Origin: Deltaproteobacteria bacterium
GTDB lineage: Bacteria; Desulfobacterota; Desulfobacteria; Desulfobacterales; JAFDCJ01
DNA: 37,240 nt
NCBI GenBank assembly: GCA_019312835.1
Contig: JAFDCJ010000013.1
Location: 1-37,240 of the forward strand
Reading direction: 5' to 3'
Position 1 is the stretch's first letter. Each line of letters begins with the position of its first letter. The position numbers were made by a program, and so were the translations under genes. The notes under the pieces are model-generated. The model searched no databases and was not told the origin of the DNA. It was given only the letters and a program-made list of their open reading frames with translations. Shown here one piece after another: positions 17,359 to 24,753 of the stretch.

Positions 17359-17449
17359 GGGGTAATGGAGTGTTGGAAATCCATCGAACTGCATCAGAGC
17401 ACTTCAGTGTTATCTTCATTACTCCATCACTCCAGTACGCCAATACGCC
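17359..17449. repeat. Octad array with facing arms, second copy of theme GGAGTAAT
   Basis: The left arm is short: GGGGTAAT, GGAGTGTT (17359-17374). The right arm is longer: ATTACTCC, ATCACTCC, AGTACGCC, AATACGCC (17418-17449). It is the only 8-base theme in the window besides 15229-15316. It fills the gap between the two moeA genes. Confidence 0.8.
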
Positions 17450-17509
17450 AGCTAATCCTTGGTATCTAATTTCCCTACTATCACCAAATCTTTGGTTATC
17501 ATAAATACT

Positions 17510-18739
17510 CTAAAGAAGAATAACTTCTACTTCTGAGCCTTCATCCAGCCCTTCGGTGTTCATTCCGATCTCAATCAGCCCATCGGCTTTGACCATGGTA
17601 CTGATCAGTCCGGACTTGCCCAGGATCGGATCGGCCCAGGTGGCACCGCTCGCCTGCAACAGCCGAACGCGAACGAAATCGACCCGGCCCTGGGCCGATG
17701 CCACATTTCTACTCAGGCGGGCCTTGAGTCTGATGGTCTGCTGTCTGTCGCCGGCGGCGCCGCTGATATATTCAATAAACGGTTTTACGATTCTTGCAAA
17801 GACGATCATTGCCGATACCACATGTCCGGGAAGCCCCCAGAACTGTTTGTTTTGAATTCTGGCCAATATGGTTGGCTTGCCAGGACTGATTGAAATGCCG
17901 TGGAAAAGGACCGCCGAGTCTTCCATGGCGGAGATGACATCGATGGTAAAATCCCGGGCCCCCACCGAACTGCCGCCGGAAACCAGGACCAGGTCGCATT
18001 GCGCCACGGCCTGGGAGCATTTCGCCAGCAGGGCCTCGTAATCATCGCCCACGATGCCGAAGGGGACAGCGACGGCGCCGGCTTCGATAATATGGACCAT
18101 GAGGGTATAGGTATTGACGTCGCGAATTTGGCCCGGTCCGGGCACCTGGGCCACCGGTACGATTTCATCCCCGGTGGAAATAATGCCGATCACCGGTTTC
18201 TTGAACACCATGACGTTTTGCCTGCCCAGGGCGGCCAGCAGACCGGTTTCCTGGGGTCTGATAACCTGACCGGCTGACAGGATGGCATCCCCTTTTTTAA
18301 TATCTTCGCCCACCGTCACCATGTTTTGCCCGGGGGCAACACTGCGATAGACCTCAACAGTGGTGTCGTCGATGGCTTCGGTGTGCTCAACCATGACAAC
18401 GCTGTCGGTTCCGGGCGGCAGCATGCCGCCGGTTGAGATTCGAACCGCCTCACCCGGGCCCACGGATAAATTCGATGATTCGCCCATGGCAATGGAGCCC
18501 GTGACAACAAGATAGGCTGGGTTGCCCTCGCTGGCACCAAAGGTCGAACTCCCACTCACGGCGAATCCATCCATTATCGAACGGGGAAAATCGGGCAGGT
18601 CGATGTCGGAATGAATATCTTCGGCAAGAATTCTTCCCACCGAATCGGCCAGGGGAGCCTTTTCACTGGCCATGGGAGCAAACTGCGTCCGGTACGCGAG
18701 CGCTTCCTCGATTGTTTTAACTTTGAAGAATTCCTTCAT
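17510..18739 (-). CDS. moeA: Molybdopterin molybdenumtransferase MoeA
   Basis: The protein has 409 residues from the ATG at 18739 (MKEFFKVKTIEEA), which has GAGG six bases upstream. The frame stays open to 19030, but the extra 97 codons translate heptad repeats and are not real. Motifs include DFPRSIMDGFAV, ISTGGMLPPGTDSVVMVEH, GIISTGDEIV, VSGGSSVGARDF, HGISISPGKP and WGLPGHVVSAM. It inserts the metal into the pterin cofactor. The MoeA-PBP gene follows downstream on the same strand, 198 bases away. Two MoeA paralogues may divide labour between molybdenum and tungsten or between cofactor types; this is inference. Confidence 0.94.
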   Translation of the reverse strand: MKEFFKVKTIEEALAYRTQFAPMASEKAPLADSVGRILAEDIHSDIDLPDFPRSIMDGFAVSGSSTFGASEGNPAYLVVTGSIAMGESSNLSVGPGEAVRISTGGMLPPGTDSVVMVEHTEAIDDTTVEVYRSVAPGQNMVTVGEDIKKGDAILSAGQVIRPQETGLLAALGRQNVMVFKKPVIGIISTGDEIVPVAQVPGPGQIRDVNTYTLMVHIIEAGAVAVPFGIVGDDYEALLAKCSQAVAQCDLVLVSGGSSVGARDFTIDVISAMEDSAVLFHGISISPGKPTILARIQNKQFWGLPGHVVSAMIVFARIVKPFIEYISGAAGDRQQTIRLKARLSRNVASAQGRVDFVRVRLLQASGATWADPILGKSGLISTMVKADGLIEIGMNTEGLDEGSEVEVILL

Positions 18740-18779
18740 GATCATCCTCGTTACATCTGCTGAATCTGTAGACGGGTCC

Positions 18780-18808
18780 AATATGGTCCAGCCCATCCCA
18801 CTTGTCAA
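18780..18808 (-). promoter_or_regulatory. Candidate sigma70 promoter of moeA
   Basis: On the minus strand, TTGACA (18808-18803) is followed after 17 bases by CATATT (18785-18780). The predicted start near 18773 leaves a leader of about 35 bases before the chosen ATG, which supports the shorter MoeA. Confidence 0.45.
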
Positions 18809-18820
18809 GCGGTACCGATT

Positions 18821-18946
18821 GCTGGTCGCTGGTTTCTGAAAGCTGGTCACTGGCAGTAAGAGTTGCGGGTTGCGCGTTGCGAGGTGAGCATCGGAACGAA
18901 CCGAAATTCTGAATTGCGAGCCGCGCAACCCGCAACCCGCAACTCG
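18821..18946. repeat. Two adjacent heptad themes between divergent genes
   Basis: The first array (18821-18855) reads GCTGGTC, GCTGGTT, TCTGAAA, GCTGGTC, ACTGGCA. Next comes a hairpin-type array: GTTGCGG, GTTGCGC, GTTGCGA (18862-18882) facing CGCAACC, CGCAACC, CGCAACT (18924-18944), almost perfectly complementary over about 24 bases. It lies between the moeA promoter and the helicase promoter, so it is not placed as a terminator. Confidence 0.85.
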
Positions 18947-18959
18947 AATCCCGCGCCTC

Positions 18960-18987
18960 TTGCATAAATGAGAAATATGGGTATAAT
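18960..18987 (+). promoter_or_regulatory. Sigma70 promoter of the DEAD-box helicase gene
   Basis: TTGCAT (18960-18965) and a perfect -10, TATAAT (18982-18987), are separated by 16 bases. The start would be near 18994, giving a leader of about 35 bases. Confidence 0.6.
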
Positions 18988-19028
18988 GAAAACATATTAA
19001 CAGGAGTATATTACTGATAGCAAAATCC

Positions 19029-20525
19029 ATGGCAGAAGATCCCCAATCATCATCCCAGATTCAACGAGCGGAAAAACCTGAATTTTTAACCGCGACAAGG
19101 TTTGACCAATTTGACCTGCCGGCCGCGGTTGTCGACGGTTTGCACGACGCCGGGTTCGTCAACTGTACCCCGATCCAGGCCCAGACCCTGCCGGTATCGC
19201 TGACCGGACGCGATGTGGCCGGTCAGGCCCAGACCGGTACCGGAAAAACCGCCGCCTTCCTGGTTACCCTTCTGACAAGACTGCTGGCTTTGTCCCCGGA
19301 AGAGCGCCGATTGCCTTCGGCCCTGATCGTTACACCCACCCGTGAATTGGCCCGGCAAATTTATGAGGAGGCCGAAATACTTGCCCGCCACACGGATTTA
19401 ACCATGGTGCAGGTCGTCGGTGGGGTTGATTATCAAAAACAGGCTGATATCCTTCGCCAGGGGGTGGACATCATTATCTGCACCCCGGGGCGAATTATCG
19501 ATTATTACAAGCAGAAAATATTCAAACCCGAGGGAATCAAGGTCCTGGTTATCGACGAGGCCGACCGCCTGCTTGATCTGGGATTTGCCAAAGACATGCG
19601 CTACATCCTGCGCAAGCTCCCCAATTATGAAAAAAGACAATCCATGTTGTTTTCAGCGACCCTGGCCTATCGGGTAATGGAGCTTACTTACGAATTCATG
19701 AATTTGCCCGAGTTTATCGCCGTCACCCCCGAGACGGTGACGGTGGAGGGTATCGAGCAGTCTATGTATCATGTGGGCAGCGACAAAAAAGTATCTCTGC
19801 TTCTGGGCCTGTTACAACGGGAAGACTGGAGCCGGATGCTGATTTTTGTGAACACCAAGGTCGGGGTGGAGATGCTGACGCACAAGCTTAAAGGCAATGG
19901 ATGGCCGGCCGAAGGGATAACAGGGGATCTTCCCCAACGCAAGCGTTTCCGGTTAATGGAGCAGTTTAAAAAAGGTCAGATTAAAATTCTGCTGGCCACC
20001 GATGTGGCCTCGAGAGGCATTCATGTTGAGGATATCAGCCATGTCATCAACTATGATTTGCCCCAGGATTCGGAAAACTACGTCCATCGCATCGGACGAA
20101 CGGCCCGGGCCGGCAAATCCGGTCGGGCGCTGTCTCTGGCCTGCGAACATTACGTTTTTCATCTAGAGCCTCTGGAAGAGATGCTGGGTTACAAGATTCC
20201 GGTGGTCTGGCCCGGAGACGACTGGTTTATTGAGGACCGTTCCAAACCGCTCAGGCTCCGAAGAAGCTCACAACCGAAAAGAGCCGCTCAGCGCCGCAAC
20301 AAAGGCGTGGCCAGCAAACGGCGGGAGCATCGCAGACCCCGAACCAAGCCAAAGTCCTCTCACTTTCCCGGGGCCTTTTTTGGCTTTGGGCCCTCGGAGC
20401 CCCAACCGGAGCCCCAACCGGAATCCAAAACAGATTCTTCCCCCAAGAAGAAGCAACCTTCCCGCAGGAAAAAACGCCCACCCGCAAAAAGTAAAAATTT
20501 GCCCGCCGAATCGAAGGAAGATTAA
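19029..20525 (+). CDS. DEAD-box ATP-dependent RNA helicase
   Basis: The protein has 498 residues. It has a Q motif (FVNCTPIQ), motif I AQTGTGKT (67-74), PTREL, motif II DEAD (176-179), SAT (209-211), and in the second RecA domain TDVASRGIH and HRIGRTARAG. The core is closest in style to RhlB/RhlE. The last 95 residues are low-complexity Lys/Arg/Pro/Ser with repeated EPQP units, probably an RNA-binding tail. These enzymes unwind short RNA duplexes in RNA decay, ribosome assembly or cold adaptation. The start is odd: GGAG (19003-19006) is too far from the ATG at 19029 but well placed for an in-frame CTG at 19014, which would add five residues. Confidence 0.93.
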   Translation: MAEDPQSSSQIQRAEKPEFLTATRFDQFDLPAAVVDGLHDAGFVNCTPIQAQTLPVSLTGRDVAGQAQTGTGKTAAFLVTLLTRLLALSPEERRLPSALIVTPTRELARQIYEEAEILARHTDLTMVQVVGGVDYQKQADILRQGVDIIICTPGRIIDYYKQKIFKPEGIKVLVIDEADRLLDLGFAKDMRYILRKLPNYEKRQSMLFSATLAYRVMELTYEFMNLPEFIAVTPETVTVEGIEQSMYHVGSDKKVSLLLGLLQREDWSRMLIFVNTKVGVEMLTHKLKGNGWPAEGITGDLPQRKRFRLMEQFKKGQIKILLATDVASRGIHVEDISHVINYDLPQDSENYVHRIGRTARAGKSGRALSLACEHYVFHLEPLEEMLGYKIPVVWPGDDWFIEDRSKPLRLRRSSQPKRAAQRRNKGVASKRREHRRPRTKPKSSHFPGAFFGFGPSEPQPEPQPESKTDSSPKKKQPSRRKKRPPAKSKNLPAESKED

Positions 20526-20531
20526 CTCCCG

Positions 20532-20601
20532 GTTCAACGTTCAGGGCTATTCTTGAACCTCCGTACTCCCGAACCTTTGAACCCAGAACCCAGAACCTCT
20601 G
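20532..20601. repeat. Heptad array (theme GTTCAGG / CCAGAAC)
   Basis: The left arm is GTTCAAC, GTTCAGG (20532-20545). The right arm includes CCGAACC, TTTGAAC, CCAGAAC, CCAGAAC (about 20569-20596). This is the same theme as 6293-6446, here between two genes on the same strand. Confidence 0.7.
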
Positions 20602-20623
20602 GACCCCGCGACAGGATTTCCCC

Positions 20624-21406
20624 TTGATAAAGTCGGATTTATTCCTTAAATTACCAAATATGGGACATGTCTTTGATTTTACTGAAGCGAAAAGCTATGA
20701 GCGGTGGTTTAACAGCCCCCGCAATAAGCTGGCCTTTGAGCTGGAAACGCAGCTGATGAAGGACTTACTTCAACCCATGCGGGGTGAATCCGTGTTGGAT
20801 ATCGGCTGCGGTACAGGGGCCTGTTTGTCCGCCTTGCATGAGATGGGACTGCAGGTTACCGGTCTGGATCCCTCCACTTATATGCTGGATATGGCATTGG
20901 AAAAAATGGGAAATCGCGTTGAACTGTACCGGGGTTTTGCCGAAGACCTGCCCTTTGATGACAATTCGTTTAACTACTCCTGCCTTTTTACGACCCTGGA
21001 ATTTGTGAATGATCCGGCCCAGGCCCTGCGGGAGGCCTTCCGGGTTACCAAAGATCGCGTCTTTATCGGTGTGTTCAACCGCTATGCCATCAAGGGCATA
21101 CAGCGGCGGGTCAAGGGGATTTTTTCACCCACCATATTCAATCATGCCCAGTTTTTTAGCGTCTGGGAGCTGAAGCAAATGATCCGGACGATTATCGGAC
21201 AGGTGCCCGTTTCCTGGCGTACCGTTTGTCAGCTGCCGATACCATCGGGCAAACTGGTCACCAATTTGGAGCATTCCAAGATTGTTCAGCGCTGTCCGTT
21301 TGGTGCCTTTGCCGGGATGGTGGTCGTCCTGGTGCCCCGATTCAAGACCCGTCCGCTGGCCGCTCCGTATCAGGCGAAGGATCCCACGGGCGCCGCAACG
21401 GGTTAA
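20624..21406 (+). CDS. Class I SAM-dependent methyltransferase
   Basis: The protein has 260 residues from a TTG start, chosen because AGGA stands eight bases upstream; the next ATG (20660) has no binding site. The SAM-binding motif I is VLDIGCGTG (57-65), followed by the acidic end of the second strand (VTGLDPS), AEDLPFDDNSF and a short post-core region. The fold resembles UbiE/methyltransferase type 11 enzymes acting on small molecules. The substrate is unknown. The radical SAM gene downstream is 322 bases away with a heptad array between, so an operon is uncertain. Confidence 0.85.
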   Translation: MIKSDLFLKLPNMGHVFDFTEAKSYERWFNSPRNKLAFELETQLMKDLLQPMRGESVLDIGCGTGACLSALHEMGLQVTGLDPSTYMLDMALEKMGNRVELYRGFAEDLPFDDNSFNYSCLFTTLEFVNDPAQALREAFRVTKDRVFIGVFNRYAIKGIQRRVKGIFSPTIFNHAQFFSVWELKQMIRTIIGQVPVSWRTVCQLPIPSGKLVTNLEHSKIVQRCPFGAFAGMVVVLVPRFKTRPLAAPYQAKDPTGAATG

Positions 21407-21479
21407 TTTTCAAATTATTTTTAACCTGGCAGTCCGCAAAGAGGAATAGCCTTTTCCTCATTTCCTTAATTTTTTTTTA

Positions 21480-21654
21480 AATCCGAAATCAGAATATCGA
21501 AATCCGAAACAAGCTCGAACATCAAAATAATCAAATTCCAAACCACGAAATCTTAGTTACAAGTTGTGATAATTTCCCCTGCCAGCTGGGCGTTTTGAAC
21601 ATCGGCGTTCAGATCATTCGGATTTGTTTCGGATTTCGGATTTAGAATTTCGAA
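21480..21654. repeat. Long heptad array with facing arms (theme AATCCGA / TTTCGGA)
   Basis: The left arm runs about ten units: AATCCGA, AATCAGA, ATATCGA, AATCCGA, AACAAGC, TCGAACA, TCAAAAT, AATCAAA, TTCCAAA, CCACGAA (21480-21549). The right arm is TTTCGGA, TTTCGGA, TTTAGAA, TTTCGAA (21627-21654), preceded by ATTCGGA. The arms are complementary in consensus. It fills most of the 322-base gap between the methyltransferase and the radical SAM gene; nothing else is seen there. Confidence 0.8.
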
Positions 21655-21728
21655 TTTTTTCGACTTTTACTCATAGGAAATACATTGCTAAATTTGTTTA
21701 GGTCTCGCATCTTGGATGGAGAAGAAAT

Positions 21729-22742
21729 ATGAAAGCCTATCTTTGGGAGTCGCTGGAGGACAGCAAGGTCAAGTGCAACCTGTGCAGCCATCGCTGTGTG
21801 ATCAAGGACGGCCGCCGCGGGATATGTGGGGTGCGGGAAAACAGCGGCGGTATTCTTGAAACCCTGGTCTACGGCAATCTGGTTGCCCGGCACATTGATC
21901 CCATCGAAAAAAAACCCCTGTTTCATTTTCTGCCCGGCACCCTGTCCTATTCCATTGCTACGGTGGGCTGCAACTTTCGCTGCCGCTTTTGCCAAAATGC
22001 CGACATCGCCCAGATGCCCGCCGATCAGGGGGGAACGATTATGGGGAGCACCAGTACCCCCCGGGAGGTGGTTGCGGCCGCCGAGCAGGGGGGGTGCCGA
22101 AGCATTTCTTACACCTACACCGAACCCACGGTTTTTTTCGAATTCGCCTATGAAACCGCCCGGCTGGCCCGCGAAAGAGCGCTGCGCAATGTGTTTGTCA
22201 CCAACGGCTATATGACCGCCGAAGCGCTGGAGATGATCAGCCCCTATCTGGATGCTGCCAATGTCGATCTGAAGGCCTTTACCGACAAATATTACAAGGA
22301 GCTGTGCAGCGCCCGGCTCAAACATGTCCAGGAGAGCCTGAAACGGATGCGAGCGCTCGGTATTTTCGTCGAAGTGACCACGTTGATCGTTCCAGGATTG
22401 AATGACGATCCGGCCGAGCTGGAAGATTTAGCGGCATTTATCGTTGAAGAACTGGGTCCGCAAACACCCTGGCACATCAGCCGTTTTCACCCGACCTACA
22501 AACTCACCGACCGGCCGGCCACACCGGTTGCCACGCTCACGGCTGCGAGACAAATCGGCTTAGAGGCCGGCCTGAGATATGTATATACCGGCAATGTTCC
22601 CGGCGATGCCGGCGAAAGCACCTTTTGCCATGGCTGCGGTGAACGCGTGATCGAGCGCTGGGGATTTCGGGTGGGGAAGCTGGACATCGAAAAGGGCCGC
22701 TGCACCCATTGTGGAGTGGAGATTGATGGGGTGTGGCAGTAG
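21729..22742 (+). CDS. amrS: AmmeMemoRadiSam system radical SAM enzyme
   Basis: The protein has 337 residues, with GGAG about 10 bases before the ATG. An N-terminal Cys motif (CNLCSHRC) is followed by GICGVREN, the radical SAM cluster motif GCNFRCRFC (Cys 81, 85, 88), TYTEPT and DLKAF. A C-terminal CHGCGE...CTHCG pair looks like a zinc ribbon. It belongs to the PflA-like subgroup usually encoded with AMMECR1 and Memo proteins. Neither partner is adjacent here, and the biochemical role of the system is not settled. The convergent MFS gene follows after a heptad array. Confidence 0.9.
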   Translation: MKAYLWESLEDSKVKCNLCSHRCVIKDGRRGICGVRENSGGILETLVYGNLVARHIDPIEKKPLFHFLPGTLSYSIATVGCNFRCRFCQNADIAQMPADQGGTIMGSTSTPREVVAAAEQGGCRSISYTYTEPTVFFEFAYETARLARERALRNVFVTNGYMTAEALEMISPYLDAANVDLKAFTDKYYKELCSARLKHVQESLKRMRALGIFVEVTTLIVPGLNDDPAELEDLAAFIVEELGPQTPWHISRFHPTYKLTDRPATPVATLTAARQIGLEAGLRYVYTGNVPGDAGESTFCHGCGERVIERWGFRVGKLDIEKGRCTHCGVEIDGVWQ

Positions 22743-22786
22743 GAGCCTTGGGGGCGGCGGATTCAAGGTTTCTGGAAATAAAGTGA

Positions 22787-22858
22787 AGGTGTCAGGTGTC
22801 AGTTTGAAGCATCGGAGCGGGCTGTATATTCCAAAGCTGACACCTGAAACCTGAAACC
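22787..22858. repeat. Heptad array with facing arms (theme AGGTGTC / CTGAAAC)
   Basis: AGGTGTC, AGGTGTC, AG (22787-22802) faces CTGACAC, CTGAAAC, CTGAAAC, C (22837-22858), with 34 bases between. It lies between two convergent genes and could act as a bidirectional terminator. Confidence 0.8.
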
Positions 22859-22870
22859 ACAACATCACGG

Positions 22871-24028
22871 CTACGAACCATGAGCTTTTACCGGTACCCG
22901 AATGAGTTGCACCGCCAACAACGAGACGGCCGCCATCACAGCGCCGCCGACAAAGGGGATGCGGTAGTCGATCATCCAGAATATGCCTCCCAGGGCCGGC
23001 AAAAAAACCGCGGCAACGTGATTGATGGTAAATCCCACCGCCATGGTCGGCGCGATATCTCGTGGATCGCCCACCTTCTGAAAATAGGTGCGAATGGCAA
23101 TGGAGAAATTAAAAACTATGTGGTCCAGTATATAAAGAAGGGCGACGATCCATTTCGATCCGGTGGCGGCGTAGGCCAGAAAAATGAAAATCAGGCTCAG
23201 ATATTCCAGTGACAGCACCTTGCGCTCCCCAAAACGGATAATGCCCTTGCCGATCATGGGGCTCAAATAATAATTGATGACATTGTTGACGGCGAAAAGA
23301 ATGGTGATTTCCTGAACGGCGTAATTGAATTTTTCCACCATCAACAAAACCGAAAACGCCATAAAAATCTGGCGACGCGCCCCGGCCATAAACGTGAGAA
23401 AGTAAAAAAGCCCGTACTTTTTGCGCAGAATCATTTTTTTTCGCTGGGGCACGAGGTTGGTGTCAGAAGGGTCCCTGGTCAAACCCCAGAGAGCGGCCAG
23501 CATTATAAGCCCGCCTACCAGCAGGTAAATTTGGTTGAAATCCAGCCAAAAAGCTGCAAAATAGATGACAATACCGATAACGATATTGGTGGCCGCCGCG
23601 TAGCTTCGCTGCTTGCCGAACACCCAGGGCGATGTTTGCGCATCGAAGTACTGAAGGGTTAAGGACATGTTGGTGGTTTCGTAATAATGAAAGCCGAAAC
23701 TCATCAACAAAGTCGTCAACATCAGTCCCGGATAAGAAGGAAACAGGCCGGTGACGGCGATCCCCAGCCCCAGCAACAGAATTGACAGGGCGGAAAGACG
23801 GTGTTCTCTGATCAGCCAGATGACATAGACGGCCATAAGGGCCAGAAAACCGGGAATTTCCCGGACGGATTGAATCATGCCGACATGCTGGCCGCTCAGT
23901 CCGGCGGCCTCGACGGCAAAATTGTTAAACAACGTCCGCCAGGCCTGCAAACCCATAGTCGAACAAATTGACAGGACGATCAGGTACAGGTACATTGGAT
24001 TTTTTCGAGCCTGGTCAAAGGATTTCAT
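22871..24028 (-). CDS. MFS transporter
   Basis: The protein has 385 residues with about twelve hydrophobic segments. The canonical motif A after helix 2 is not recognisable, so it belongs to a more divergent MFS group than the one at 13995-15164. The segments GFHYYETTNMSLTLQYFD and MVEKFNYAVQEI are charged or aromatic for membrane parts and might line the pore. The substrate is unknown. GGAG about 12 bases before the ATG supports the start. Upstream is a long AT-rich gap with inverted repeats and a micro-ORF on the same strand. Confidence 0.85.
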   Translation of the reverse strand: MKSFDQARKNPMYLYLIVLSICSTMGLQAWRTLFNNFAVEAAGLSGQHVGMIQSVREIPGFLALMAVYVIWLIREHRLSALSILLLGLGIAVTGLFPSYPGLMLTTLLMSFGFHYYETTNMSLTLQYFDAQTSPWVFGKQRSYAAATNIVIGIVIYFAAFWLDFNQIYLLVGGLIMLAALWGLTRDPSDTNLVPQRKKMILRKKYGLFYFLTFMAGARRQIFMAFSVLLMVEKFNYAVQEITILFAVNNVINYYLSPMIGKGIIRFGERKVLSLEYLSLIFIFLAYAATGSKWIVALLYILDHIVFNFSIAIRTYFQKVGDPRDIAPTMAVGFTINHVAAVFLPALGGIFWMIDYRIPFVGGAVMAAVSLLAVQLIRVPVKAHGS

Positions 24029-24490
24029 CCGGCTGGGTTGCTCCTTGGGAAGAATTATTTTAATATCCTGATTGCGGTGACCGCGGTTGTGCCATAGCAG
24101 GAATCAAGTCCGGCATGACAGGCATAAATGATGCGTTTCTCTGAATTGGCGACACCGTTCGGCAGGCGGAAATTCACGAAAATTTTTGTGTTCACGCCCC
24201 CGATTTGGAGGTTATTTTATCCCGGGTTCAAAAGTGTGAATCCCAAAAAAATAAAGAAATTTAGATAGTTATGGCTTTGAATGATAAGGTCCACGTATCG
24301 GGTTCAAAATTTTGAACTTCACCTCATATTAAAAAATTGCATTAATAACAACAGGTTTCTTAGATATTACCCCAATTGGTTAATAATTATGAACCCAACC
24401 GCCCTTTGGGCGGCTTTTCAAAGCCATTGAGCGAAAGATTTTCTGAGGGGATAGAAATTTTTATCTATCTGAAATTTATATTTATATTTA
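24029..24490. other. AT-rich gap upstream of the MFS gene, with GGGTTCA-type inverted repeats
   Basis: No gene is supported here. GGGTTCA boxes recur: 24223-24245 (GGGTTCA...TGAATCCC around AAAGTG), a perfect 16-base palindrome at 24302-24317 (GTTCAAAA-TTTTGAAC), and TGAACCC near 24391. Just after that is a compact hairpin, CCGCCC-TTT-GGGCGG (about 24399-24413) with CTTTTC, which could terminate plus-strand transcription. These look like operator and terminator elements, but no promoter is clear. Confidence 0.45.
24302..24317. promoter_or_regulatory. Perfect 16-bp palindrome, possible operator
   Basis: GTTCAAAATTTTGAAC reads the same on both strands. A related imperfect inverted repeat lies about 60-80 bases away (24223-24245). 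Regulators of the TetR, MarR or Crp type bind such sites; none is encoded nearby. Confidence 0.4.
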
Positions 24491-24577
24491 CTAATATCGG
24501 ATTTTTTTAATCTTTTTAACGAGTTTGGCAAGGCTATTGCAATAACCCATTAGCACAAAGCCTAATAATTTCTTCAT
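24491..24577 (-). CDS. Micro-ORF, 28-residue basic peptide
   Basis: The frame starts with ATG at 24577 and ends with TAG at 24493-24491. A strong GGAGGA sits six bases upstream. The peptide starts MKKLLGFVLMGYCNS, hydrophobic in the first half with one Cys, and ends in a Lys-rich helix LAKLVKKIKKIRY; it is amphipathic and strongly basic. A 12-bp inverted repeat lies immediately before the ribosome binding site. I do not recognise a family. It could be a small membrane-associated protein, a leader peptide for downstream genes, or a toxin-like peptide. The Shine-Dalgarno strength and spacing are the main support. Confidence 0.6.
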   Translation of the reverse strand: MKKLLGFVLMGYCNSLAKLVKKIKKIRY

Positions 24578-24591
24578 CTGTTCTCCTCCTT

Positions 24592-24623
24592 AACGGCCAA
24601 CTGGCAAAATCCAGTTGGCTGTT
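24592..24623. promoter_or_regulatory. Strong hairpin just upstream of the micro-ORF ribosome binding site
   Basis: AACGGCCAACTGG and CCAGTTGGCTGTT pair over 12 of 13 bases around a 6-base loop. On the minus strand it stops two bases before the AAGGAGGA of the micro-ORF and may control its translation. On the plus strand it is followed by TTATATTTTTG and might end a plus-strand transcript. Confidence 0.6.
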
Positions 24624-24753
24624 ATATTTTTGTCCTTCCTTTTCCGGTTGGTTCTCAACATCATGCATGATACAGGTTGAAAGTTCCCGCAATCTCTATT
24701 AAGTAAACTTTCAATATCAATCTGAATTTTGCAATAGAACGGAATACGCCTAA

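Noticed and set aside
18740-19030. A 97-residue N-terminal extension of MoeA
   Set aside because: It translates the heptad arrays and crosses a plausible promoter; the ATG at 18739 has a good ribosome binding site.
21642-22325. A 227-codon minus-strand frame
   Set aside because: It is antisense to the radical SAM gene and part of it translates the heptad array; no protein family is recognisable.
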